A stretch of DNA of 64,000 nucleotides from Blastococcus saxobsidens (GCF_002938435.1 NZ_POQT01000011.1:1-64000); one strand, 5' to 3'; positions 49,029 through 57,738 are shown, numbered from the stretch's first letter. Program-made: numbers and translations. The notes: a model not told the origin generated them from the letters alone.

Positions 49029-49735
49029 CGACGGCCATCTCGCCGACGCCGGAGCTCGCTGCCGACGCCGACGCCCGCTTCGAGGGCATCGCCGACCCGG
49101 TGGAGCAGGCCCTGGCCGTGCTGCGCTGGGCCGGGGAGATTTTCGGCGACCAGTTCGCCATCACCTCCTCCATGGCCGACGGGCTGCTGTCGCACCTGGC
49201 CTCCCGGGCGGTCCCCGGCGTCAACGTGGTCTTCCTCGACACCGGCTACCACTTCGCCGAGACCATCGGCACCCGCGACTGGATCAGCAGCGTGCTGCCG
49301 ATCACCCTGCACAACGTCACCCCACCGCAGACCGTGGCGGAGCAGGACCTCTCCTTCGGGCCGGAGCTGCACGACCGCGACCCCGATCTGTGCTGCGAGC
49401 TGCGCAAGGTCAAGCCGCTGGCCCAGGCCCTGGCCGGTTTCGCGGCCTGGGGTTCCGGGGTGCGCCGGGACGAGTCGCCGACCCGGGCGGGCACGAAGCT
49501 GGTCGACTGGGACGCCAAGCGCGGCATGGTGAAGGTCAACCCGATGGCGGCCTGGACCCAGGACGTCGTCGACGCCTACGTCGCCGAGCACCGGATCCCG
49601 GTGAACCCGCTGTTCGAGCTGGGCTACGGCTCCATCGGCTGCGCGCCGTGCACCCGCCCGGTCGCCCCGGGCGAGGACCCGCGCGCCGGGCGCTGGGCGG
49701 GGTCGAACAAGACCGAGTGCGGCCTCCACACCTGA
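49025..49735 (+). CDS. cysH: adenylyl-sulfate (APS) reductase, CysH family
   Basis: 236 residues from an ATG. Reduces adenylated sulfate to sulfite with thioredoxin-like donors. The Fe-S ligand set C123-C124 (DLCCELRKVK) and C206-x2-C209 (GCAPCTRP) marks the 4Fe-4S APS-reductase subtype rather than PAPS reductase, and the catalytic Cys is C232 in ECGLHT. Nucleotide-binding region: FAITSSMADGLLSHLA; VFLDTGYHFAET. The stop TGA is also the start of hairpin repeat copy C. Confidence 0.95.
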   Translation: MTTAISPTPELAADADARFEGIADPVEQALAVLRWAGEIFGDQFAITSSMADGLLSHLASRAVPGVNVVFLDTGYHFAETIGTRDWISSVLPITLHNVTPPQTVAEQDLSFGPELHDRDPDLCCELRKVKPLAQALAGFAAWGSGVRRDESPTRAGTKLVDWDAKRGMVKVNPMAAWTQDVVDAYVAEHRIPVNPLFELGYGSIGCAPCTRPVAPGEDPRAGRWAGSNKTECGLHT

Positions 49736-49815
49736 CGAAGGACCTCGTCCCTCCCCCACCCTTCGCGAGCTCAGGGCGGGCCCCTGGGACAAGACCGTTC
49801 CAACACGTCACCATG
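49733..49815 (+). repeat. interspersed hairpin repeat, copy C (after cysH)
   Basis: Starts with the cysH stop (TGACGAAGGACCTCGTCCC), has a TCGCGAGCTC loop core between CCC and GGG, closes with GGGACAAGACC and ends GTTCCAACACGTCACCATGG. The outer stem is the least regular of the four copies. It stops just before the GTG of the PCD gene, so it may act both as transcript end and as leader. Confidence 0.8.
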
Positions 49816-49820
49816 GGCTC

Positions 49821-50111
49821 GTGCCTCGCCCACCGCGACTCTCCCCTGACGAGCTCTCCGCCGCGATGCACGGCCTGCCGCTGTGGTCGGGCGACGGGGA
49901 CGGCATCCGCCGCACCGTCGAACTGCCGAGCTTCCGGGACGCCGTCGCCGCGATCGGGGCGATCGCCGACGTCGCCGAGGAGATGGACCACCACCCCGAC
50001 GTGGACCTCCGCTACCGGACGCTGCACCTGACCCTGGTCAGCCACTCCGCCGGCGGCGTCAGCGAGCTGGACCTCGAGCTCGCCCGCCGGATCGACGCGC
50101 TCCTGCCATGA
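49821..50111 (+). CDS. pterin-4a-carbinolamine dehydratase family protein
   Basis: 96 residues from a GTG. The family signature is present: VAEEMDHHPDVDLRYRTLHL with the two active-site histidines and the following aspartate, and SFRDAVAAIGAIADV in the first helix. The enzyme dehydrates 4a-hydroxytetrahydrobiopterin; in bacteria without aromatic hydroxylases it is thought to serve other pterin repair roles, including molybdopterin-related ones. It is monocistronic, ended by an 18-bp perfect hairpin. Confidence 0.94.
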   Translation: MPRPPRLSPDELSAAMHGLPLWSGDGDGIRRTVELPSFRDAVAAIGAIADVAEEMDHHPDVDLRYRTLHLTLVSHSAGGVSELDLELARRIDALLP

Positions 50112-50115
50112 ACGC

Positions 50116-50155
50116 ACGACGGCGCCGGCCCCGGTCGGGGCCGGCGCCGTCGTGT
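50116..50155. terminator. bidirectional terminator between PCD and phoX
   Basis: CACGACGGCGCCGGCCCC (50116-50133) pairs perfectly over 18 bases with its complement at 50138-50155 around the loop GGTC. It lies between two convergent stops (50111 and 50169). Confidence 0.85.
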
Positions 50156-50168
50156 GACGAGCCGTCGA

Positions 50169-52403
50169 TCAGCGACCGAGCCGTCCGCCGTCGCTGCGAT
50201 AGACCAGCGCGACGCTCGGCCGCGGGAAGCCCCCCGAGCGCTGCTTGTCCGGCCACGTGCTGGACGGGTTCTCGCGAGTGGAGCCCTCGGTCTCCCCCGG
50301 GTGCTGGACCGCGACGAAGACTGCCTTGTGGTCCGGCGTGATCAGCGGGCCGCTGCACTCGGCCCCGACGGGCACGGTCAGGAAGGCCTTGACGTGACCG
50401 CGCTCCGGGCCCTCGGTCGGGACGGCGAAGAGCCCGTCGTTGGCCCCAGCGATCGTCCCCTCCTCGCGGTTCACCGTCGACAGGACGTTGCCGTCGGTGG
50501 AGATCCAGAGGTTGCCTGCCGGATCGAACTCGAGGTTGTCCGGGCAGGAGATCGGGCTGACCTTGGACTTGTCGTACCCGGCGAAGTAGGTGCCGGGGTA
50601 CCCCGGGTCGCCGCACACGATGAAGATGTTCCACTCGAACGTCGTACCGGCGTCGCCGGCGGTCTCCCGCCACTCGATGACGTGCCCGTTGCGGTTTCCG
50701 GGCCGCGTCGTGTATGCCCCCGGCGCGGTGTCGGAGGCGGGGGTGAAGGCGTAGGACCGGGTGAGCGGGTTGGCCTCGTCCGCGCCCGGGCGGCCGTTGG
50801 CACCCGTACGGTTGGAGTTGTTGGTCAGGGCCGCATAGACCCGGCCGTTGACCGGGTTGACCTGGATGTCCTCCGGCCGGTCCATCTTCGTCGGCACCTT
50901 CGACGCGTCGACGACGACGGGGGCCGCCGGGTCGGGGAAGTCCCCCTGTGCGTCGAGCTGCTTGCCCAGCCGGTCGGCCGCCAGGCGGGTGTAGGTGAGC
51001 ACCCACGCGACGTCCTTGCCGGGGATCTGCGACTCGCCGTCCAGCACCAGCGGGATCCATTCACCGGTGCCGTCGAACTGGCCGTCGGAAGGCAGGTTCC
51101 CGCTGCCGTCGATCTCCTCCTTCGGCGAGTCGCCGTCGAAGCGGGCGACGTAGAGGTCCCCCTCCTCGAGCAGCGTCAGGTTGTGCGCGCGCGCGGCGGC
51201 GTCGTCGCCCGGCCGGTAGCTCTTCTTCGAGACGAACTTGTAGATGTAGTCGAAGCGCTCGTCGTCGCCGGAGTAGGCGACGACCCGGCCGTCCTCGGCG
51301 ATGCGCACGTTGGCGCCCTCGTGCTTGAACCGGCCCATCGCGGTGCGCTTCATGGGAACGGAGTTCGGGTCGTAGGGGTCGAGCTCGACCACCCAACCGA
51401 ACCGGTTGACCTCGTTCGGCTCCTGGGAGAGGTCGAAGCGGCTGTCCACCTCGTCCCAGCGGCGGCCGGGCGGCTCGTTGCGGTTGATCCCGTAGCGGCT
51501 GTAGACCGGCTGCTTGGGGTCCTCCGCGACGGGGGTCGTGGCCCCGAAGTACTGGTTGAAGTTCTCCTCGCCGTGCAGCGTGGTGCCCCACGGGGTCATG
51601 CCGCCGGCGCAGTTGTTCAGCGTGCCCAGGACGGTGCTGCCCGCCGGGTCGGCGCTGGTGCGCACGTACTCGGTGCCGGCGACCGGGCCGGTGAGCGCCA
51701 TCGGCGTGTAGGCGGTGATCCGGCGGTTGCGCGGGCGGCCCGGCAGCGCCTTCCACTTGCCGCCGATGCCCTGCCGCTGCACCTCGACGACCGAGATGCC
51801 GTGCGCCATGAGGGCGATCCGCTTCTGCAGGTCGGTGGTGGGCGCGTCCTCGCTCTCCACCCCCGCGAACATGAGCTGCTCGTCGGTGTACTCGTGGTTG
51901 ACCACCATCAGGGCCCGGCGGTACTCCGGGTCGAGAGGCAGGAGCCCGATGTAGTCGCAGTTGTAGCCGAACTGCATGGCCTGCGCCTCGGGCGTCTGCC
52001 GGTCGATGTCGAAGGCGGGGGCGCCGGCCACGACCGGGTCGCCCCATCGCATGACCACCTTCGAGCCGTAGCCGAAGGGGACGACGAGCTCGTCGAGCGT
52101 GTTCTGCTCCACGGGCCGGAAGGTCAGCGACCTGCCGTCGTCCTTCGGCGCGGCCGCGGCGACGCCTACCGGCCCGGCCGCGAGGACGATCGCGCCGATA
52201 CCGGCCGCCTTGAAGACCGATCGCCGGCTGATCGCCGTCTCTACGACGTCGGCGAAGGTGGGGTTGTCCGTCTGGTTCGGCACGGGCGCGTCGCAGGCGT
52301 TGCCGCACTTGTAGTAGCAGGTGACGTGGCTGCGGTTGCCGTGACGCACGCTCGACAGCAACGGCAGGAGCGCGCGGGCACGAGGCTTGCGGATGTCGGT
52401 CAT
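50169..52403 (-). CDS. phoX: PhoX-family alkaline phosphatase (DUF839), Tat-exported
   Basis: 744 residues. Calcium/iron-dependent phosphatase of the PhoX family that frees phosphate from organic esters outside the cell. After a ~55-residue extension with clustered cysteines (HVTCYYKCGNACDAP) comes an internal twin-arginine signal SRRSVFKAAG (59-68) and hydrophobic stretch. Family blocks are VNHEYTDEQLMF, MTPWGTTLHGEENF, RPEDIQVNPVNGRVYAALTN and CPDNLEFDPAGNLW. The cysteine-rich pre-Tat extension is a regular feature of actinobacterial members. A PHO-box-like direct repeat lies 59 bases upstream. Confidence 0.93.
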   Translation of the reverse strand: MTDIRKPRARALLPLLSSVRHGNRSHVTCYYKCGNACDAPVPNQTDNPTFADVVETAISRRSVFKAAGIGAIVLAAGPVGVAAAAPKDDGRSLTFRPVEQNTLDELVVPFGYGSKVVMRWGDPVVAGAPAFDIDRQTPEAQAMQFGYNCDYIGLLPLDPEYRRALMVVNHEYTDEQLMFAGVESEDAPTTDLQKRIALMAHGISVVEVQRQGIGGKWKALPGRPRNRRITAYTPMALTGPVAGTEYVRTSADPAGSTVLGTLNNCAGGMTPWGTTLHGEENFNQYFGATTPVAEDPKQPVYSRYGINRNEPPGRRWDEVDSRFDLSQEPNEVNRFGWVVELDPYDPNSVPMKRTAMGRFKHEGANVRIAEDGRVVAYSGDDERFDYIYKFVSKKSYRPGDDAAARAHNLTLLEEGDLYVARFDGDSPKEEIDGSGNLPSDGQFDGTGEWIPLVLDGESQIPGKDVAWVLTYTRLAADRLGKQLDAQGDFPDPAAPVVVDASKVPTKMDRPEDIQVNPVNGRVYAALTNNSNRTGANGRPGADEANPLTRSYAFTPASDTAPGAYTTRPGNRNGHVIEWRETAGDAGTTFEWNIFIVCGDPGYPGTYFAGYDKSKVSPISCPDNLEFDPAGNLWISTDGNVLSTVNREEGTIAGANDGLFAVPTEGPERGHVKAFLTVPVGAECSGPLITPDHKAVFVAVQHPGETEGSTRENPSSTWPDKQRSGGFPRPSVALVYRSDGGRLGR

Positions 52404-52461
52404 CGGTCCCTCTGGTCGCGAGGCGGTGGGGGCCTATGCACCCAAACCGACCGCCGCCACC

Positions 52462-52483
52462 ACCCGGTGGACATCCGGTGAAC
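52462..52483 (-). promoter_or_regulatory. PHO-box-like direct repeat upstream of phoX
   Basis: On the minus strand two adjacent 11-base units GTTCACCGGAT (52483-52473) and GTCCACCGGGT (52472-52462) match the actinobacterial (Streptomyces) PhoP box, made of 11-base direct repeats with GTTCACC cores. The site ends 58 bases before the phoX ATG. Phosphate-starvation control of phoX is the natural reading. Confidence 0.65.
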
Positions 52484-52513
52484 GGAGGATGTCCTCCGGC
52501 CACCGTTTTGCGG

Positions 52514-52903
52514 TCAGGTCCCGACGGGGAGCACCAGCAGGCGCAGCAGCCGGTCGGCCTCGGCGTCGGGGTCCGCGGTCAGCCCGGTGTGCACCGGCCC
52601 CGGCTGGACGACCGTGCTGCGGGGTGCGGTCAGCCAGCGGAAGCGCGAGCCCAGGGCCTCGCGTCCGGCGGCGCCGGCGCCTGGCTCCGCGGCGCAGACG
52701 TCGGTGGCCGCCTGCAGTGCCCTGGCGATGGCCGACGCGTCGGCGGTCGGGTCCAGGGCGTGCAGCCGGTCGGCGTCGAGGTGCACCCGCGAGCCGAGGT
52801 AGTCGCGCTGCCGGCAGTAGACGAGGACCCCCGCGTTGAGCGACTCCCCCCGTTCGATGCGCGGGACGACGCGCAGCACGGCGTACTCGAACGTGTCCCT
52901 CAT
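52514..52903 (-). CDS. DUF3037 protein
   Basis: 129 residues from the ATG at 52903, overlapping the HipA-like gene stop by 4 bases. It starts MRDTFEYAVLRVVPRIERGE, then SLNAGVLVYCRQRDYLGSRV, the DUF3037 pattern. The function of the family is unknown. It is regularly paired with a HipA-like kinase-domain gene, as here, which suggests a functional couple. Confidence 0.9.
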   Translation of the reverse strand: MRDTFEYAVLRVVPRIERGESLNAGVLVYCRQRDYLGSRVHLDADRLHALDPTADASAIARALQAATDVCAAEPGAGAAGREALGSRFRWLTAPRSTVVQPGPVHTGLTADPDAEADRLLRLLVLPVGT

Positions 52904-53757
52904 CGCTGGCTGATCCCTTCCGGCGGCGGTGGCCCGAGCCAGCCGGGGCGGTTCTCCCCCACGCGCGGGCGCCGGCGGCCCGCGCCTCCTGCCGCCGCGG
53001 CGGCGACCAGGCCCGGCAACCAGGCGTCGCGGGCCGCCAGCCGCGCCAGCAGCTGCCCCGCGTAGCGGTCGCGGACGACGTGCGCCGGGTCCTCCGGCGT
53101 CTCGCCCTCCAGCCACTCGTCGGGCACCTGCGCCAGAACGTCCTCCAGCAGCGGCCGGGTGACCCGCCCCGCCAGGGCGGCGTTCGCCGCCGGCACGTCC
53201 GGAGCGCACTCGATCAGGGCGTGCGCCGACGCGTCGTAGGGACGGGTGACCGCGGCCTCGGCGCCCGGCCAGTGGTGGTGGAAGGTCAGCGCGGCGCCGT
53301 GGTCGATGAGCTGCAGGCGGCCGTGCCAGAACAGCATGTTGGGGTTGCGCCAGGAACGGTCGACGTTGCCCACCAGCGCGTCGAACCACAGCACCCGGCC
53401 GGCGGTCTCCGGGTCCACCCCGTCCGCACCGGCCTCGAAGTCCAGCGCCCCGGGCAGGTAGTCCAGGCCGAGATTGCGCCCGGCGGAGCGCTGCAGCAGT
53501 TCCTGCACCTCGTGGTCGGGCTCCCCCACCGCGAGCTCCGGGGCGACGTCGACGGTGACGAGCGCGGGCACCGGCAGACCCAGGGCACGGGCCAGCTCGC
53601 CGCAGACGATCTCGGCGACCAGCACCTTCACGCCCTGGCCCGCGGCGCGCCACTTCACCACGTACGTGCCCAGGTCGTCTGCCTCCATGAGCCCAGGCAG
53701 CGAGCCACCCTCGCGCAGCGGGGTGACGTAGCGGGTGGCGGTGACGGCGGGCAGCAC
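52900..53757 (-). CDS. HipA-like kinase-domain protein (HipA_2 type)
   Basis: 285 residues from the GTG at 53757. It has the compact HipA-like core: TYVVKWRAAGQGVKVLVAEI with a possible ATP lysine, WFDALVGNVDRSWRNPNMLF with the catalytic N/D pattern, and LQLIDHGAALTFHH (metal-binding D). It is shorter than toxin HipA and lacks a HipB-type antitoxin gene nearby; instead it is coupled to DUF3037. The last ~30 residues are Pro/Gly/Arg-rich. Kinase activity and target are unknown. Confidence 0.88.
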   Translation of the reverse strand: MLPAVTATRYVTPLREGGSLPGLMEADDLGTYVVKWRAAGQGVKVLVAEIVCGELARALGLPVPALVTVDVAPELAVGEPDHEVQELLQRSAGRNLGLDYLPGALDFEAGADGVDPETAGRVLWFDALVGNVDRSWRNPNMLFWHGRLQLIDHGAALTFHHHWPGAEAAVTRPYDASAHALIECAPDVPAANAALAGRVTRPLLEDVLAQVPDEWLEGETPEDPAHVVRDRYAGQLLARLAARDAWLPGLVAAAAAGGAGRRRPRVGENRPGWLGPPPPEGISQR

Positions 53758-53911
53758 AGTGCGGTCAACCTACGCCCGCGGTCCGCCGGACGGCCCCCGT
53801 GCCGGGGCAGGTCGCCCCCCGGCAGGGGGACAGCGGCTCCGACATGCTCAAGGCGAGACCCACGGCCGCCGATTCCGCGGGGAGAGGACGGCCCTGATCT
53901 GGGAGGTGCGC

Positions 53912-55474
53912 GTGGACCGGACCGCCGCCACCGCCGGCATTTCCGCACTCCGGGCCCGCGTGCTGCGCGACGTCGCCGTCGTCGTGCTGATGACCGCAGC
54001 CTTCACCGTGGCGAGCGTGACCTGGGACTGGTCCGACCTGCTCGGGGGCCCTGCCGACGACGTGGTGCTCGTGCTCGCCTTCTCGCACCTGCTGATGATG
54101 GTCTTCGGCAAGCGCCGGTCCGACGAGCTCAAGGCCGAGGTGGAGTCCCGCCGGGCCGTCGAGCGCGCGCTCAGGCACCGCGCCCGGCACGACTCCCTGA
54201 CCGGTCTGCTGAACCGGTCGGCCATGGTCGAGGAGGTGACGGCAGCCGTGGCGGACACGGCCTCCGGCGGGCCGGGGACCGCCGTGGTGCTCATCGACCT
54301 CGACCGCTTCAAGGAGGTCAACGACACCCTGGGCCACCACGTCGGCGACATCCTCCTGCGCTCGGTGGCGCTCCGCCTCGCCGACGAGCTCCGCGACGGC
54401 ACCCTGCTGGCCCGCCTGGGGGGCGACGAGTTCGTCCTCCTGGTGCGCGACTGCGACCCCGAGGAGGCCGAGCAGGTGGCCGGACGGGCGCTGCGCGCCA
54501 TCCGCCGTCCCTTCGCCGTCGAGGGGCTGGTGCTGGAGGTCGACGGCAGCTGCGGGATCGCCGTGTCCGGGTCCGATGCCGCGGAGATGCTCCGGCACGC
54601 CGACGTCGCGATGTACGCGGCCAAGGCCGACCACCTGGGGGTGGCGGTCTACCGGCCCTCCCTCGACACCGACGCGCCCGGCCAGCTGACCCTCTTCGGC
54701 GACCTGCGCCGGGCCATCCGGGACGGCGGGCTGGTGGTCCACTACCAGCCCCGCGTCGCACTCCCCGGCGGACGGGTCCTCGGCGTCGAGGCGCTGGTCC
54801 GCTGGCAGCACCCGGACCGGGGGCTCGTGCCGCCCGCCCAGTTCATCCCGCTGGCCGAGCAGACCGGCCTGATCCAACCGCTGACCGAGGTGGTGCTGGA
54901 GCAGGCGCTGGCCGCCTGCCGGCGGTGGCGCGACCGGGGCCTGCAGCTGACCGTGAGCGTCAACCTGTCGGCACGCAGCCTGCTGGACGGCGGGCTCCCC
55001 CACCGGATCGGCGAGCTGCTCGGCCGGCACGGGCTGACGGCGGACTGCCTCGAGCTCGAGATCACCGAGAGCGCAGCCATGAAGGACCCCGTCCGCGCCC
55101 TCGAGGTGCTGCACCGGCTGCGCGATCTCGGCCTGGAGCTGTCCGTCGACGACTACGGCACCGGGCACGCCTCGCTGGCGTACCTGACCCGCCTCCCGGT
55201 GAGCACGCTGAAGATCGACCGCTCCTTCGTCCAGACCATGGAGCTGGACGCCAGCGACCGGACCATCGTGCGGTCGACCATCGACCTCGCGCACAGCCTG
55301 GGCCTGCACGTGGTGGCCGAGGGCGTCGAGACGCGCGCGACCTGGGACGAGCTCGGGATGCTGGGCTGCGACGCCGCCCAGGGTTACTGGCTGGCCCGGC
55401 CGCTGCCGGAGACGGACCTGCCCGCGTGCGTGGCCGAGCTGCAGCAGCGGCTCGTCGCGTCCCGGCCGGCCTGA
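53912..55474 (+). CDS. membrane-anchored GGDEF-EAL protein
   Basis: 520 residues from the GTG at 53912 (GGGAGG five bases upstream). Two hydrophobic segments (VAVVVLMTAAFTVASVTW and DDVVLVLAFSHLLMMVFG) form a short membrane anchor. Then a GGDEF domain (RLGGDEFVLL near residue 170; LIDLDRFKEVNDTLGHH) and an EAL domain (GVEALVRWQHP near 292) with intact catalytic blocks NLSARSLL, LEITESAAM, DDYGTGHASL, TLKIDRSF, VAEGVET and QGYWLARP. It may make and degrade c-di-GMP. It is divergent from the HipA-like gene. Confidence 0.94.
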   Translation: MDRTAATAGISALRARVLRDVAVVVLMTAAFTVASVTWDWSDLLGGPADDVVLVLAFSHLLMMVFGKRRSDELKAEVESRRAVERALRHRARHDSLTGLLNRSAMVEEVTAAVADTASGGPGTAVVLIDLDRFKEVNDTLGHHVGDILLRSVALRLADELRDGTLLARLGGDEFVLLVRDCDPEEAEQVAGRALRAIRRPFAVEGLVLEVDGSCGIAVSGSDAAEMLRHADVAMYAAKADHLGVAVYRPSLDTDAPGQLTLFGDLRRAIRDGGLVVHYQPRVALPGGRVLGVEALVRWQHPDRGLVPPAQFIPLAEQTGLIQPLTEVVLEQALAACRRWRDRGLQLTVSVNLSARSLLDGGLPHRIGELLGRHGLTADCLELEITESAAMKDPVRALEVLHRLRDLGLELSVDDYGTGHASLAYLTRLPVSTLKIDRSFVQTMELDASDRTIVRSTIDLAHSLGLHVVAEGVETRATWDELGMLGCDAAQGYWLARPLPETDLPACVAELQQRLVASRPA

Positions 55475-55500
55475 CAGCTCCGGCGGGGCACACTGCCCCC

Positions 55501-56058
55501 GTGGGCCTGTTCCGGACGACCGATCCCGCCGCTCTCACCGACCTCCCGTTCAGCTATGCGGAGGTGGGTGCCACCGGCGACGACCTGCTGCCGACCGGCT
55601 ACCGCCTCGCCGAGCACTCCGCGGTGGTGGGCGCGGGACAGGAGGCCCTCGAACGGGCCGCCGCGGCCGTCTTCGACTGGCGGGCCCAGCGCGGCGCCGG
55701 TCTGCGCATCCGCGCCACCGGTCCGGCCAGCGCGCCGGGCACCGTCGTCGTCCTCACCGCCGGACTGCCCCGGCTCGGCTACGACATCCCCTGCCGCGTG
55801 GTCTGGGCCAGCACCGAGGGCCCGGAGCGGGGGTTCTCCTACGGCACGCTGCCCGGCCATCCGGAGAGCGGCGAGGAACGGTTCACCGTGCGCCTCACCG
55901 ACGACGGCGACGTCGTCTACACGATCCGGGTCTTCTTCCGGCTGGCCTCCCCGGCCGCCCGGCTGGCCGGTCCGTTCAGCCTCGTGCTGCAGCGGGCGGC
56001 CACCGCCCGCTACGTGTCGGCGATCCGCCGCGCCACCGCAGGTCAGACGTCCCGGTGA
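55501..56058 (+). CDS. DUF1990 family protein
   Basis: 185 residues from a GTG. DUF1990 pattern: FSYAEVGATGDDLLPTGYRL, AAAAVFDWRAQRGAGLRI and RGFSYGTLPGHPESGEERF. Members resemble SRPBCC-like folds and occur in actinobacteria and plants; the biochemical role is unknown to me. The last 16 bases overlap the convergent ABC permease gene. Confidence 0.9.
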   Translation: MGLFRTTDPAALTDLPFSYAEVGATGDDLLPTGYRLAEHSAVVGAGQEALERAAAAVFDWRAQRGAGLRIRATGPASAPGTVVVLTAGLPRLGYDIPCRVVWASTEGPERGFSYGTLPGHPESGEERFTVRLTDDGDVVYTIRVFFRLASPAARLAGPFSLVLQRAATARYVSAIRRATAGQTSR

Positions 56059-56792
56059 GCCAGCAGCACGGCGCCGAGGACCCAGGTGGCCACCGCCCAG
56101 GAGCCGAGCACGAGCAGCCCCAGCTGCCAGGTCGTCTGGACGGCGAGGAACGCGTCCTCCCCCACCCGGAGCGCCGGCACGAACCGCCCGATCCGCTCGC
56201 CGGCCGAGGTCTCGGAGATGGCGAGCAGCGGGTGGAGCAGGAACAGCACGCCGAAGGACACGCCCAGCGCGCCCGCCGACGAGCGCAGCAGCGCGCCCAG
56301 CCCGAGGGCGAGCACGCCGGTCAGCGTCGCGGCAGCGACCTGCACCCCCAGCTGGCGGACGACGCCCGGGTCGGTGAGCGGGATGCCGCCCTCGACGTAG
56401 GTGAGCCGGCCGGCGGCGAACCAGCAGAACAGCGCGAGCGACGACGACAGCAGCACGCACCAGACGGCGACGACGACGGTCTTGGCCAGCAGCAGCCTCC
56501 CCCGCCGCGGCACCGACGTGAACGAGGCCAGCACCATGCCCGTGCGGAACTCGCCGGTGACGGCGAGGACGGCGAACACGACCAGGACGATCTGCCCGAA
56601 GCCGAACCCGGTGAGCGCGGAGCCGACCGCGAGGTCGGGCTGCGGGGCGGACTGGGTGATCGCGGCACCGAACCACCCGCCGGCGCCGACCACCAGCAGG
56701 TACAGGGCGGTGCACCACCACGTCGAGCGCAGCGACCGCAGCTTGGTCCACTCGCTGGCGACCAGAGAGCGGAACGGCACCCCCCGGGTCAC
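56043..56792 (-). CDS. ABC-2 type exporter permease
   Basis: 249 residues from the GTG at 56792, overlapping the ATPase stop by 4 bases. It begins VASEWTKLRSLRSTWWCTAL, the typical start of ABC-2 permeases, and has six hydrophobic segments (e.g. VLALGLGALLRSSAGALGVS and LGLLVLGSWAVATWVLGAVL). With the upstream ATPase it forms an exporter of unknown substrate, possibly an antibiotic, lipid or lantibiotic-immunity type. Confidence 0.92.
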   Translation of the reverse strand: MTRGVPFRSLVASEWTKLRSLRSTWWCTALYLLVVGAGGWFGAAITQSAPQPDLAVGSALTGFGFGQIVLVVFAVLAVTGEFRTGMVLASFTSVPRRGRLLLAKTVVVAVWCVLLSSSLALFCWFAAGRLTYVEGGIPLTDPGVVRQLGVQVAAATLTGVLALGLGALLRSSAGALGVSFGVLFLLHPLLAISETSAGERIGRFVPALRVGEDAFLAVQTTWQLGLLVLGSWAVATWVLGAVLLAHRDV

Positions 56793-57691
56793 CGGGGCGC
56801 CGCCCGGTACTCGACGTCGTCGCCGGTGAGCTCCAGGTAGGCCGCCTCGAGCGACGCGGTGATCCGGGCCAGCTCGTGGACCCGCGCACCGGTGGCGAAG
56901 GCGATGTCGCCGATGGCCGCGGCGTCGAGCCCCTCGACCTTGAGGGCGCCGTCGATCTCCAGCTCGACGTGTCCGCCCGCCCGCTGCAGCGCGGAGGCCA
57001 GCAGCGGCGCCTGCGGGCTGCGCACCCGGACGGCGGCGTGCGCACCCAGCAGGTCGGCCATCGGGAGGTCGGCGAGCAGCCGGCCACGGCCGAGCACCAC
57101 CAGGTGGTCGGCGGTGTCCTCCATCTCGCTCATCAGGTGGCTGGAGACCAGCACCGTGCGGCCCTCGTCGGCGAGCACCCGGAGCAGCCCGCGGACCCAG
57201 CGGATGCCCTCGGGCTCCAGCCCGTTGACCGGCTCGTCGAGCAGCAGGACGTCCGGGTCGCCGAGCAGGGCCGCCGCGATGCCCAGCCGCTGCCCCATGC
57301 CGAGGGAGAAGCCGCCCACCCGGTCGTCGGCGACCGACTCCAGCCCGACCAGCTCGATGACCTCGTCGACGCGCGCCCGCGGCAGGGCGTTGCTCTGCGC
57401 CAGGGCCAGCAGGTGCGAGCGGGCGGTCCGCCCGGGGTGGCGGGCGCGGGGGTCGATGAGGGCGCCGACGCGGCGCATCGGGCGGGCCAGCTCGCGGTAG
57501 GGGTGGCCGAGCACCGTCGCCGTCCCCGCGGTGGGCCGGGTGAGGCCGAGGACGCACCGCATCGTCGTCGTCTTGCCCGAACCGTTGGGCCCCAGGAAGC
57601 CGGTCACCCGGCCGGGCTCGATCGTGACCGTCAGCGCGTCGACCGCGACGCGGGAGCGGTACCGCTTCGTCAGGGAGCGCAGCTCGATCAC
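56789..57691 (-). CDS. ABC exporter ATP-binding protein
   Basis: 300 residues from the GTG at 57691. Walker A is GPNGSGKTTTMRCVLGL, the signature FSLGMGQRLGIAAAL, Walker B VLLLDEPVNGLEPEG, and the switch histidine is in VLVSSHLMSEM. It belongs to the DrrA/CcmA-like group that pairs with ABC-2 permeases. The C-terminal ~80 residues are the usual regulatory extension. It forms a two-gene operon with the permease downstream. Confidence 0.94.
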   Translation of the reverse strand: MIELRSLTKRYRSRVAVDALTVTIEPGRVTGFLGPNGSGKTTTMRCVLGLTRPTAGTATVLGHPYRELARPMRRVGALIDPRARHPGRTARSHLLALAQSNALPRARVDEVIELVGLESVADDRVGGFSLGMGQRLGIAAALLGDPDVLLLDEPVNGLEPEGIRWVRGLLRVLADEGRTVLVSSHLMSEMEDTADHLVVLGRGRLLADLPMADLLGAHAAVRVRSPQAPLLASALQRAGGHVELEIDGALKVEGLDAAAIGDIAFATGARVHELARITASLEAAYLELTGDDVEYRAAPR

Positions 57692-57738
57692 GGGGCAAGC
57701 ATGGCGAACGCGCCGCGGCGCACACCGCAGGCGCGCGC

